64,000 nucleotides of DNA from JAKLKS01 sp964370855 (GTDB lineage: Bacteria; Planctomycetota; JAJSAM01; JAKLKS01), in NCBI GenBank assembly GCA_964370855.1, contig CAYJMF010000005.1:42365-106364 (forward strand). The letters are read 5' to 3'. Positions 34,627 to 43,098 of the stretch are shown in pieces. The notes under the pieces were generated by a model. It worked only from the letters and a program-made list of their open reading frames with translations. It had not been told where the DNA came from and did not search any database. Made by a program: the position numbers and the translations under genes. Position 1 is the first letter of the stretch; each line of letters opens with the position of its first letter.

Positions 34627-36624
34627 TCACGGCAACGCAGGGATCCCCAGTCCGCTGAGGTAGGCGAAGGTGCCGTCGTAGTACTCCGCAGAACGTGTGG
34701 GATCAGCCTCATCCCCAGGCGGGACGAAGATCGCCATCCCCTGGCGCGCGCGGGTGAGCAGCACGCGGTAGGCGTTGAGCAGGTACCGCTGCCGCTCCGG
34801 CTTCCTGACCCGGGTCCAGCCATGGCCCCGGAATGCGTTGTGCGACCAGCCCTCCGCCTCGCGGCGGAGGTCGGCATCCCAGGTGACGCAGGTCCAGTCC
34901 AACTCGAGTCCCTGGATGTCGAACTCCGTCGCCGCGTCCTCGAGGTAGTAGGAGGACCGCGTGTCCTCGGGGCCGTCGAGGAACCAGTGCACCGGATCGA
35001 CGTCCACGCGCACGTCGATCGCGTGCGGCTTCAGGCGGTCGGCCCGGGACGAGGCCACGAGCCCGTAGCGCTCCGACCCCCGCGCGTGGTCGCGCACCCA
35101 CCGCTTGGCCCGGGCAAGGTCGCGGGTGAGGACGACGGGGTAGCGATGCACGAAGCCGGAGAGGAGGGACTTCGCCTCCGCCGCGTCCCCATCCAGCGCA
35201 GCCCTGACGAACGACGAGAGGGACTCGGCCCGGAACGACCGCATGGAGGCCGCCAGGTGGAGGTCGGGCTCGTGCCGGATTTGGACAGCCGGCTCCAGGG
35301 CCCTGACGGCGCCCAGGGCGTTGTACTCGGAGTCCGACAGCTTCGGGGAGACGTGGACGCGCCAGCGGGGGAACCGCGTACGGACGACCTCGAGCCACTC
35401 GCCGATGCCCGACTCCCCCCGGTTGATCTCCTGGCCTCCGCCCACGAGGCAGACGACGACCGCCCAGCCGTCGTGTCGATCCATGTAGGAGAGGAGGACC
35501 TCGGGCTCCGACTGGGAGAAGCCGGCCAGCTTCTTCCTCCGCTTCATGAAGTGGGCCGTCATCTCCCGGTCCCAGGCCCGCTGGGCCTCGTCGAAGATGA
35601 CGACCCGATCGGCGGGGGGGCGCGCCGCGTCCCGGAGGCCCTCGTCGCGGAAGTGGTGCACGTTCTGGATGAAGGCCTTCACCTTCTGCCCGACCGCCCC
35701 CTTCCGGGCCTTGCCTCCGCGGGCCCGGACCCGGTCGACCTCGTCCCGCGTGAGCGCTTCGCGGAGCACCGCGACCAGCGGGCCGTTCCCGGAGAGGAAC
35801 ACCGCGTGGGTGGGGTCCCGCTCCTCGCGGCGACGGGTGGCCACGTTCATCCCCACGAGGGTCTTGCCCGCACCCGGCACCCCAGTGACGAAGACGACTT
35901 CCTTCGTCCCGCCGGCCCGCGCCTCGTCGATGATCCCCTCCACGCGGGCCGAGGTCACCGATAGGTTCCTCGCCCCTGCGTCATTCCTCGAGATGGCCTC
36001 GACCGAGTGGTCCCGGTACAGAGCCCGGGCCGCCTGGACGATGGTGGGCGTAGGGCGGTAGGGAGACCTCCCCCACTCCAGCCCGTCGATCGGTTCCCCC
36101 ACGGCCTCCTGCCGCGCCAGGCGCAGGAGCACCCCCATGGCACCGGGGTTGGCGCGGCAGGGGGGACGGACTCCGTCGGGATGGGAAGGGCCCCACCCTC
36201 CGTCGCTTCGTGGGGCGCCGGTCGCCACCAGGATGGGGAACAGGTCCGCTCCATGGCTCGCCGCGTGGAAGTTCTTCAGGTCGAGTCCGTAGTCCCATGC
36301 CTGCTCGAGGTCCGCGCGCCGGAACTCCCGCTCACCGACCTTGAACTCGATCGGGACCACAGCAGCGCCCGTGACGACCACCGCGTCGATTCTCGCCCCG
36401 AGCCGGGGGACGTCGAACTCGAGGTAGAGCCAGCCGGCGTGACCGGCCAGCGATGACCGGAGAAGGTCGATCTCCTCGATCCAGGCGCCCTTCTGGTCTA
36501 GGTCATCGCCGAACGTGGAGGCTCCGGCGAGCGCACCCAGGACCGCCTCCGGCTGGGCCGAGAGGAACTCCGCGATGGTCGCTCCGTACCAGCCGGAATG
36601 GCCCACGCGGTTCTGCCTCTCCAT
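34627..36624 (-). CDS. DUF2075-type helicase with N-terminal PD-(D/E)XK-like domain
   Basis: A 665-residue protein. The N-terminal 180 residues contain ARIDAVVVTGAAVVPIEFKV, a D-x(n)-ExK pattern of restriction-like nucleases. A P-loop NTPase follows: VTGVPGAGKT (Walker A, about residue 250), VIFDEAQRAWD (Walker B) and LTRDLARAK, with the C-terminal YRVLLTRARQG motif VI-like segment. This matches DUF2075, a superfamily 1-type helicase common in defence loci and related to Schlafen helicases. ATG at 36624. It lies 111 nt downstream of the TOTE-type primase on the same strand, so nuclease, helicase and primase may work together. Confidence 0.85.
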   Translation of the reverse strand: MERQNRVGHSGWYGATIAEFLSAQPEAVLGALAGASTFGDDLDQKGAWIEEIDLLRSSLAGHAGWLYLEFDVPRLGARIDAVVVTGAAVVPIEFKVGEREFRRADLEQAWDYGLDLKNFHAASHGADLFPILVATGAPRSDGGWGPSHPDGVRPPCRANPGAMGVLLRLARQEAVGEPIDGLEWGRSPYRPTPTIVQAARALYRDHSVEAISRNDAGARNLSVTSARVEGIIDEARAGGTKEVVFVTGVPGAGKTLVGMNVATRRREERDPTHAVFLSGNGPLVAVLREALTRDEVDRVRARGGKARKGAVGQKVKAFIQNVHHFRDEGLRDAARPPADRVVIFDEAQRAWDREMTAHFMKRRKKLAGFSQSEPEVLLSYMDRHDGWAVVVCLVGGGQEINRGESGIGEWLEVVRTRFPRWRVHVSPKLSDSEYNALGAVRALEPAVQIRHEPDLHLAASMRSFRAESLSSFVRAALDGDAAEAKSLLSGFVHRYPVVLTRDLARAKRWVRDHARGSERYGLVASSRADRLKPHAIDVRVDVDPVHWFLDGPEDTRSSYYLEDAATEFDIQGLELDWTCVTWDADLRREAEGWSHNAFRGHGWTRVRKPERQRYLLNAYRVLLTRARQGMAIFVPPGDEADPTRSAEYYDGTFAYLSGLGIPALP

Positions 36625-36735
36625 GGAGGCAGCTTACAGGAAGCCGGGTTGCCTAGAGACGTGTGCCTCGTCTCTCCTGGCCGAACGGGCACGGGGTGAT
36701 GGACATCGGACGGCCCACGGGAGAAGTCGGCTCGC

Positions 36736-37851
36736 TCACCGTGCCGTCGCCTCCCCCACCACCGGTGCGGCCGCCAGATCGCCACCCTCGAAGAGCTGGC
36801 CGTCCGGGGCGTAGCCGATGGCCCGGTAGCCCTTGAGCCGCCGTTCGAACATCTTCCGGGGGCGGCCGGACGGAGGTCGAAGCCACGGGGCGTCGTCGTC
36901 GCCCTCGAAGGGCTCGGCCATGCGGACGCCCACGACCTGCCCACGGCGGACAGCCTCCGCGGCGATCGTCTCCACGGCCTCGGGCTCCATCCTCGGGACA
37001 CCGGCCAGGAACCCCCACTGGTCGGCGTGTGGCTCGAACCGGTCGTCCAGGAACACCGTGTTCCCCTTCTGGCGAGGCTCGTGCTGGAGCGGGAGCGCGA
37101 TAAGGTTGCCGAACCCGCCGCGGGGCATCGTGTCCTGGTTCGGGAAGAGCCGGTCGTAGGACTCCATGGCGAGTTGGTGGCGGCGGGCCATGGTCTCGGT
37201 GAGGAGGAAGCAGCCCATGCGCCGCGCCACCGCCGCCGGCACGGGCGCCGCGAAGAAGAACCACATGTGGGCACCGTTGCCGGACCGGGATCGCTCCACG
37301 GCTGCAGGCACGCGGAAGGCCCTACACGTCTCGGCGAAGGCCCCGACGTCGTCCTTCCACGATGCCTTGTCGAAGTCCGCCGCCAGAAACCAGGAGGTCT
37401 CGTCCTCGAGAAGCGGATAGACCCCTATGACGTGGCGGCCCTGCAGATGGTCGAGGATGACCTGGTCCCCGAAGGGGATGAAGGCCTGGTTCGGGCATTC
37501 CCCGCACTTGACCCGGGGCTTCTCGCAGACGCCCCTCACCCACTCGTTGGAGCAGGCCGGGGCGTACCCCTTCTTTCCCTTCCGCGCGTTGACCCAGAGC
37601 CGCGGGAAGACGTCATCGCGGCCGCGGAAGAGGCCCCGGAAGAGCGCAAGTTTCTCGGTCGACGATGTGGGCCCCGCCGTCGCGGCATGCGTCAGAACGG
37701 CACGTGGAGCGGGATCCTCACCCCGAGCGATGGTGGCCTTGAGCGCCCGGACCCGGGCCTGCACCTCTTCGCGTTCCCGATCCAGGGCGAGGAGGCGGCC
37801 CTCCTCCTCGGCCAGCCTCCGGAGACTGTCCTCGTGTTCCGCGTCCTTCAT
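36736..37851 (-). CDS. TOTE-type archaeo-eukaryotic primase without its helicase
   Basis: A 371-residue protein with a coiled-coil N-terminus (about 45 residues) and an archaeo-eukaryotic primase of the TOTE conflict class. Visible are FRGLFRGRDDVFPRLW, a Cys cluster (PACSNEWVRGVCEKP, CGECPNQ), FLAADFDKASW (metal-binding acidic residues) and RSRSGNGAHMWFF (catalytic SxNGxH motif), then FPNQDTMPRGGFGNLIALPL. In the known TOTE proteins this primase is usually fused to a large helicase; here the reading frame ends about 50 residues after the primase end (near DAPWLRPPSGR), so the helicase portion is absent. A DUF2075 helicase is the next gene. Either a truncated relic or a split system. Confidence 0.85.
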   Translation of the reverse strand: MKDAEHEDSLRRLAEEEGRLLALDREREEVQARVRALKATIARGEDPAPRAVLTHAATAGPTSSTEKLALFRGLFRGRDDVFPRLWVNARKGKKGYAPACSNEWVRGVCEKPRVKCGECPNQAFIPFGDQVILDHLQGRHVIGVYPLLEDETSWFLAADFDKASWKDDVGAFAETCRAFRVPAAVERSRSGNGAHMWFFFAAPVPAAVARRMGCFLLTETMARRHQLAMESYDRLFPNQDTMPRGGFGNLIALPLQHEPRQKGNTVFLDDRFEPHADQWGFLAGVPRMEPEAVETIAAEAVRRGQVVGVRMAEPFEGDDDAPWLRPPSGRPRKMFERRLKGYRAIGYAPDGQLFEGGDLAAAPVVGEATAR

Positions 37852-37967
37852 GGAGCGCCTCGCGCCCGGTCCTGCACGACGGAGAGCCTACCTCCGCGTA
37901 CGGGCATCTGCATGCCGGCAGTCCTGGAGAGTGGGCTCCGCTCAGTGCCCGAAAGCGCCCGTCTGGC

Positions 37968-38747
37968 TCATCGTCCCGGTGGCCCAGCGAAGATGTAGTA
38001 GTTGTCCTCCGGACACACGATGCCGTTCAGTTGGACGTAGCACCGCCTCGGATCCCAGTTGTGACTCGGCCCCGCCCAACCACGTGCCAGGCCGATACGG
38101 AGAATGACCTCGGTCTCAGGCGGCGTCACCTCCAGCCACTCGTTCGCTTCGGCCGTGCCGAAGAATGGTTCTGCGTCCGCATCTCCCGGGGCGAAGAGGT
38201 GGCGGAGGTAGTCGCAGGTCACCGGAAGCCGATAATGAGCACCGTCGGAATCGTCCACCACGAGCCGGAGCTTGCCATAGCCATCCTCCTCGAATCGAGC
38301 GCGCCTCCTGGCGAGTCGAACTCCCCCCAGTGACGGGACTCGGGTGCCCGCCACCAAGTACTTGTCGTCGACAAGAGCCTGACCGAAGACCGCCCGAATC
38401 GCCGGTACGGTCGTGGGGAGCAGGAAGGCATACGTTGCAGCCTCATCCCACGTGTCAAGCGTGACCGGCGTCTGAGTGAGCGGGAGGTCCTCGGTCGCAT
38501 GCGGGTACTCGGCACCTTGGCGGCCGAGGGGAGAGCAATCGACGACGTTACCGACTCGGAAGACCTCTCTGCCCGCCTCGAGCCTCCAGTTCTCACCAGA
38601 CGCTTGCAGCGGGCGGACCATGCGCCGGCTGTGGATGTCCCAACCAGCGACGCAGTAGTAGCCTCGCGTCATCCTCGTGACTTCTGTGATCAAGACTGGA
38701 TGGTGAGCCGGTGCCGGGAACTGCGCCACGAGCTCGGTCGGCGTCAT
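37968..38747 (-). CDS. Dual-OB (DuOB) domain protein
   Basis: A 259-residue protein. HHPVLITEVTRMTRGYYCVAG begins the N-terminal OB-like domain, and a second part (WLEVTPPETEVILRIGLAR, then PRRCYVQLNGIV) fits the second. This type is found beside DUF488 proteins in conflict systems. The OB folds probably bind nucleic acid or nucleotide. The ATG at 38747 has GGAGGA 6-7 nt upstream. The second DUF488 gene ends 44 nt upstream. It has no signal peptide. Confidence 0.75.
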   Translation of the reverse strand: MTPTELVAQFPAPAHHPVLITEVTRMTRGYYCVAGWDIHSRRMVRPLQASGENWRLEAGREVFRVGNVVDCSPLGRQGAEYPHATEDLPLTQTPVTLDTWDEAATYAFLLPTTVPAIRAVFGQALVDDKYLVAGTRVPSLGGVRLARRRARFEEDGYGKLRLVVDDSDGAHYRLPVTCDYLRHLFAPGDADAEPFFGTAEANEWLEVTPPETEVILRIGLARGWAGPSHNWDPRRCYVQLNGIVCPEDNYYIFAGPPGR

Positions 38748-38791
38748 GTCTGCTCCTCCCACTGCGCGCTCTCAAGACCGCGGTCGCGTCC

Positions 38792-39229
38792 TCACAGGTG
38801 CCGGACGGTCAGGCTACCCCACTTCGTCTGAAGGTACTCGACCACGAGACGGCGATGGCAATGCTGCGGTTTGGCCTCGCTGCAGAGGAGCACGCAGGGA
38901 AGGGAGAAGAGCTCCCGCGGAACGGTCTCCTCAACTTTCCGTTCTGCCATGAGGCCCAGAAACTGCCGCTCGTAATCGCTCCACGCCCCCTTCTGCTTCT
39001 TTAGCTGGTCGAGCATCTCCTGCGTAGGAGCGAGCAGGGGCACGTGGACATACTCGGCCTGGCAGAGCTCGCGGAGGAAGTAGGCGAGGTCCTCCTTCTT
39101 CGAGAAGCCGGCGAGCTGGGAGCGGTTGTTCAGGCGGACGTCGAGGAGACGCCTTACGCCTGCTTTGCGGAGGGTCCCGAAGAAGTTCTCTGCCGTCCGC
39201 TGGGTGAAACCGATCGTACAGACTTCCAT
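38792..39229 (-). CDS. DUF488 protein (second copy)
   Basis: A 145-residue DUF488 protein: CTIGFTQRTAENFFGTLRK, RRLLDVRLNNRSQLAGFS and LLCSEAKPQHCHRRLVVEYL (the family HCHR-type motif) are all present. DUF488 is an alpha/beta family of unknown reaction, probably acting on a nucleotide or nucleic acid. ATG at 39229, with AAGGAG upstream. Its beginning overlaps the end of the first DUF488 gene by 76 nt, in a different frame. The DuOB gene follows. Confidence 0.85.
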   Translation of the reverse strand: MEVCTIGFTQRTAENFFGTLRKAGVRRLLDVRLNNRSQLAGFSKKEDLAYFLRELCQAEYVHVPLLAPTQEMLDQLKKQKGAWSDYERQFLGLMAERKVEETVPRELFSLPCVLLCSEAKPQHCHRRLVVEYLQTKWGSLTVRHL

Positions 39230-39891
39230 TCCCGCTCCTTGTCCTCCGCCACGGCACCGAAGAGGGTCGGCTGGCCGCGCGTCCGTCGGCGAATCACGTC
39301 GGCCTCGAGCTCTGCTTCGGTCTGGAGTCTACCGTCGCCGCGGATGTGGGTCAGCGGGAACCCCCTCTGGGCGAGGACCCGGCCGACGAGCAGGCGCCGA
39401 TGGCAGGCCTCCGGATCCTCCTCACTACAGAGCAGAGCGATCCGGAACCGTTTGACGCCCTCCAGCACCCTGTCGATGCCCTTCAGGAACAGCGGGCTCT
39501 CCGCGAATCGTCCGTAGAGGACATACCCCTCGGAGTCGTAGTACTCCTCGCCATCCGGCCGCCCCCCGAGCTCCTTACCGAGAAACAGGTAGCGGATGCG
39601 TGCTCCCTTCACGGCCTGCCTGAGTGGTGCCTGATCGAAGTGCGGAGAGTACGAGGACCGCGGGAGAGACCGGATGTCCACGAGGACCTCAACGCGGTGG
39701 GTCTTGAGGAGGTCCAGCAGTTTGTCCAGGGGATGGTTCGAGTGCCCGACGGAGAGCAGGCAGCCTCGCACGGCCGCCTGGGCCTGATGCCCAGCCTCCA
39801 AGGCAACGACAGAGCGAGAGCCCTCCAGGGCCCTTGGGGCGTCGGCGGTCTCCTGGCCAGGCTGCTCTCGGGATCGGACGGGTTCGTCCAT
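39154..39891 (-). CDS. DUF488 protein (first copy)
   Basis: A 245-residue DUF488 protein: LSVGHSNHPLDKLLDLLKTH, EVLVDIRSLPRSSYSPHFD and IALLCSEEDPEACHRRLLV carry the family hallmarks (VGHSN, DIRS, CHR). A 30-residue basic, Ser-rich tail extends past the domain. The ATG at 39891 has GGAGG 7 nt upstream. An upstream open extension to 40044 adds a segment that looks protein-like but has no site. It is the promoter-proximal gene of the DUF488-DUF488-DuOB set; the primase and DUF2075 helicase follow on the same strand. Confidence 0.85.
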   Translation of the reverse strand: MDEPVRSREQPGQETADAPRALEGSRSVVALEAGHQAQAAVRGCLLSVGHSNHPLDKLLDLLKTHRVEVLVDIRSLPRSSYSPHFDQAPLRQAVKGARIRYLFLGKELGGRPDGEEYYDSEGYVLYGRFAESPLFLKGIDRVLEGVKRFRIALLCSEEDPEACHRRLLVGRVLAQRGFPLTHIRGDGRLQTEAELEADVIRRRTRGQPTLFGAVAEDKEREWKSVRSVSPSGRQRTSSGPSAKQA

Positions 39892-40210
39892 GCGGCCGCC
39901 TCCATGCGGCTCTCCGTAGTCGGAGTAGAAAACCCACGGCAGGTGGATCCTACCGTCGGGGCGGGACACCGCTTCGCGCCCCACCCAGGCTCTGTGGATG
40001 GTCTGAAGCCTGGCAGGCAGCCCGAGGGACACCGTGAGGGACACGCTTCAGCGGCCTCGTCGAGCGCCCCCCCCGCCGCCCCCCCCGGGGGAGAACTTCC
40101 CCCCCCGCCCCGCCCCCGCTAGGATGCGTCGCACCTCCCGTGCAGTTCGGGGGATACGCGCACCGGGGCTCGACAGACGCCGTGACCCGACGCGCGCCGC
40201 GGTCGCCTGC
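39892..40210. other. Gene-free stretch before tRNA-Asp
   Basis: About 320 bases between the divergent DUF488 gene and the tRNA. Its left part keeps an open, protein-like frame (RPDGRIHLPWVFYSDYGEP) in phase with DUF488, possibly a longer N-terminus or a remnant. Its right part is a C/G-run-rich tract (40060-40115). TAGGAT at 40120-40125 resembles the -10 boxes seen elsewhere in the window, but it is 85 bases before the tRNA. Confidence 0.4.
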
Positions 40211-40287
<77 letters not shown>

Positions 40288-40426
40288 CCCGCCCCCTCCG
40301 GAAGAGGGGCCCCTCTGCGCGCGACCCTCCCCTTCCGCGATCCCGCGCGGGCGTGGAGGTGGTGTACTGCCCCATGGCGAGCTCGCGACGTGACACCTAG
40401 CATGGGCCCATCCATAAGGAGGCGCC

Positions 40427-41980
40427 ATGCGTTCCAGACTTCTCGTCGCGACCCTGGGTGCGGTCGTCCTGCCGGGGTGTGTGCTCCAGTCCGACCGCCC
40501 CCGGGAACGGGTGACGGTCGGCGTCGCCCGTGAACCCGCTCCGGTGGAGGTCGCGCGGGAACCGGCTCCGGTCGAGGTCTCCTTCGACGTCGAACTCACC
40601 TACACCTACTTCCCCGAGTTCCACGCCTACTACTGCGAGTCCACCGACGAGTGGTGGGTGGTCGATGGCGGCGGTTGGACCCGCTTGAGGACGCGGCCGC
40701 GGAACATCGTGGTCACGCGGGAGACTCCCTGGGTGGTGGTGAACATCCGGGGTCCGGCCCCCCAGGTCCGGTTCGAGGAGTACGCCCGGAAGTACCCGAG
40801 GCACTGGAGGCCGGAGAGGTCCAAGGGCCCGCCCCCGGGGCGCGGATGGGACAGGCGCGATGACGACGGAGGCGGCGCTCCCGTCACGGTCTCCGTCAAC
40901 GTCGAACTCAGCTACACCTACTTCCCGGAGCAGCACGTCTACTTCTGCGAGTCCACCGACGAGTGGTGGGTGGTCGAGGGCGGTGGATGGACCCGGACGA
41001 GAACGCGTCCGCGGACCGTCGTGATCACCCCGGAAACCCCCTGGGTGGTGGTGAACATCCGGGGTCCGGCTCCCCAGGTCCGGCTCGAGGAGCACGCCCG
41101 TGCCTACCCGAGGAACTGGAAGCCCGGGAAGTCCAAGGGCCCGCCCCCGGGGCGCGGATGGGACAGGCGCGACGACGACGGGCGCGGCAACGACGACGCG
41201 GGCGCCCGTGCCGGGAAGCGGACCGACGACGAGAAGAGGGGGGCCGCCGAGGCCCGCGCCGAGGACGGGAAGCGCGCCGCGCGCGAGAACCAGGCGGACC
41301 AGGAGCGGCGCGCCGCCGAGGAGAAGCAGGACGACGACGAGAAGCGCCTCGCCCGCGAGGAGCGGGCCGCGGACGAGAAGCGGATGGGCGACGAGAAGCG
41401 GGCCAGGGCCGAGAAGCGCTCCGCCGACGTGGCGCGCGCCCGGGCCGAGAAGCGGGCGAACGACGAGGAGGACGCCCGGGTCGAGAAGCGCGCCGACGAC
41501 GAGAGGCGCGCCCGGGCCGAGAAGCGGGCCGACGACGCGAAGAACGCCAGGGACGACCGCCGGACCGCGGCCGAGAAGCGCGCGGACGACGAGAAGCACG
41601 CCATGGCGGAGAAGCGGGCCGACGACGAGAAGCGCGCCCGGGCCGAGAAGCGCGCGGCGGGCGAGAAGCGCGCCGAGGCCGACAGGCAGGCCGACGAAGA
41701 GAAGCACGCCCGGGCCGAGAAGCAGGCCGACGACGAGATGCGCGCCCGGGTCGAGAAGCGGGCGAGGGCCGAGAAGCGGGCCGACGACAGGAAGCGCGCC
41801 AGGGAGGACCGGCGGCCCGAGACGGAGAAGCGAGCCGACGCCGAGAAGCGCGCCAGGAACGACAAGCGCACCGACGCGGAGAAGCGCCTCGACGAGGCGG
41901 AGCGGGCCGAGGAGGAGCGCGCGGAAAAGGAGAAGGGCGCCGGGCGCGGCGGGCGCGGAAGGGGCGGCCGGGACGAATAG
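40427..41980 (+). CDS. Lipoprotein with two WW-rich domains and a charged EKRA-repeat tail
   Basis: A 517-residue lipoprotein. The signal peptide ends in LPGC at Cys18. Two copies of a roughly 90-residue domain follow (about 53-145 and 155-245), each with TYTYFPE or SYTYFPE, CESTDEWWVV, TPWVVVNIRGPAPQVR and GPPPGRGWDRRDDD. The last 270 residues are a low-complexity helix of DDEKRARAEKRA-type units, highly charged and likely a single alpha helix or coiled coil that spans the periplasm or wall. ATG at 40427 with AAGGAGG. The family is not recognised. A paralogue with one domain copy follows at 42084, so a duplication has occurred. Structural anchoring is inferred. Confidence 0.8.
   Translation: MRSRLLVATLGAVVLPGCVLQSDRPRERVTVGVAREPAPVEVAREPAPVEVSFDVELTYTYFPEFHAYYCESTDEWWVVDGGGWTRLRTRPRNIVVTRETPWVVVNIRGPAPQVRFEEYARKYPRHWRPERSKGPPPGRGWDRRDDDGGGAPVTVSVNVELSYTYFPEQHVYFCESTDEWWVVEGGGWTRTRTRPRTVVITPETPWVVVNIRGPAPQVRLEEHARAYPRNWKPGKSKGPPPGRGWDRRDDDGRGNDDAGARAGKRTDDEKRGAAEARAEDGKRAARENQADQERRAAEEKQDDDEKRLAREERAADEKRMGDEKRARAEKRSADVARARAEKRANDEEDARVEKRADDERRARAEKRADDAKNARDDRRTAAEKRADDEKHAMAEKRADDEKRARAEKRAAGEKRAEADRQADEEKHARAEKQADDEMRARVEKRARAEKRADDRKRAREDRRPETEKRADAEKRARNDKRTDAEKRLDEAERAEEERAEKEKGAGRGGRGRGGRDE
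41217..41960 (+). repeat. Charged EKRA-type codon repeat in the lipoprotein gene
   Basis: This part of the gene encodes about 20 imperfect 10- to 12-codon units rich in GAC, GAG, AAG and CGC/GCC codons (DDEKRARAEKRA type). Several consecutive units are close matches at the DNA level, so it is prone to expansion and recombination. The paralogue carries a related tract with KRAHDEKKAADL units (42700-42920). Confidence 0.8.
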
Positions 41981-42032
41981 GGCGACGGAGGCGGCGGCGC
42001 GGCAGCTCCCGCGCCAGTGGGGTTCCGCCCCA

Positions 42033-42061
42033 TTGTCCCGTCGTGCGGCGGAACCTAACGT
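42033..42061 (+). promoter_or_regulatory. Probable promoter of the second lipoprotein
   Basis: TTGTCC (42033-42038) and TAACGT (42056-42061) are separated by 17 bases. They lie 22 bases before the ATG with its AGGAGGT site. The -10 is a weak match. Confidence 0.4.
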
Positions 42062-42083
42062 GGAGTCCAACCCAGGAGGTGTC

Positions 42084-42998
42084 ATGCGTACCACCATGAT
42101 CGTCATCGCGACCCTCGGCGCCGCCGCGCTGCCGGGATGCCTCGTCGAAACCCGCCGGTCCCCGGGCCATGCGAGGGTCGAGACCGTCATCGAGGTCGAG
42201 CACACCTACACCTACTTCCCCTCGGCACACGCGTACTTCTGCGAGGAGACGGACGAGTGGTGGATCATCGAGGGCGGCGCCTGGACCATGCGGAGGTCGC
42301 GGCCGGTGAACATCATCATCACCCGCGAGACCCCCTGGGTGGTCGTCAACATCCGGGGCTCCCGGCCCAACGTGCGGTTCCAGGAGCACGCCCGGTCCTA
42401 CCCCTCCCACTGGCGCCCCGAGAAGGACAAGGGCCCGCCGCCGGGACGCGGGTGGGATCGGCGGGACGGCGACGACCGCAAGGGCGACGACGGCCGGCGC
42501 GGCGACGACGCCCGCAAGGGCGATGACCGCAAGGGCGGCGACGACCGGCGCGAGGACGACGGGAAGCGGGCCGCCGCGAACCAGCGCGCCGAGGACGACC
42601 GGAGGAAGGCCTCCGAGAAGCGGGCCGACGACGACCGGAAGGCCGCCGCCGGGAACCGCGCCGACGCCGACCGGAAGGCCGCCGCCCTGAAGCGCGTCCG
42701 CGACGAGAAGGAGACCGCCGACCTCAAGCGCGCCCACGACGACAAGAGGGCCGCCGACGAGAAGCGCGCCCACGACGAGAAGAAGGCCGCCGACCTCAAG
42801 CGCGCCCACGACGACAAGAGGGCCGCCGACGAGAAGCGCGCCCACGACGAGAAGAAGGCCGCCGACCTCAAGCGCGCCCACGACGAGAAGAAGGCCGCCG
42901 ACGAGAAGCGCGCGGACGACGAGCGGAAGGATGCCGGGAAGAAGAACGGCAAGGGCGGGAAGAAGGACCCCGACGAGAAGCACGGCGACGACGAGTAG
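42084..42998 (+). CDS. Paralogous lipoprotein with one WW-rich domain and charged repeat tail
   Basis: A 304-residue lipoprotein, signal peptide to LPGC (Cys19), one domain copy (HTYTYFPSAHAYFCEETDEW to PGRGWDRRD) and a long charged tail of KRAHDEKKAADL-type units. The tail is in a different repeat register from the first lipoprotein but has the same architecture. The ATG at 42084 has AGGAGGT. The pair probably arose by duplication and tail divergence. A strong hairpin follows its stop. No catalytic motif is visible; a structural cell-envelope role is likely. Confidence 0.8.
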   Translation: MRTTMIVIATLGAAALPGCLVETRRSPGHARVETVIEVEHTYTYFPSAHAYFCEETDEWWIIEGGAWTMRRSRPVNIIITRETPWVVVNIRGSRPNVRFQEHARSYPSHWRPEKDKGPPPGRGWDRRDGDDRKGDDGRRGDDARKGDDRKGGDDRREDDGKRAAANQRAEDDRRKASEKRADDDRKAAAGNRADADRKAAALKRVRDEKETADLKRAHDDKRAADEKRAHDEKKAADLKRAHDDKRAADEKRAHDEKKAADLKRAHDEKKAADEKRADDERKDAGKKNGKGGKKDPDEKHGDDE

Positions 42999-43017
42999 CG
43001 GGGCGCCGGCTCCGCGG

Positions 43018-43053
43018 GCCGCCGGAGGAACCTCCTTCGAGGTCTCCGGCGGC
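43018..43053 (+). terminator. Hairpin after the second lipoprotein
   Basis: GCCGCCGGAGgAACCTC pairs with GAGGTcTCCGGCGGC around a CTTC loop, with one mismatch near the centre. Another hairpin-like repeat (GGCGCC) follows immediately. There is no T-run. It could be a terminator or an attenuator before the P-type ATPase gene. Confidence 0.5.
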
Positions 43054-43098
43054 GCGCCTTCCGGCGGGCAGGCGCCTGAGCCACCCGAAGGAGGGACC

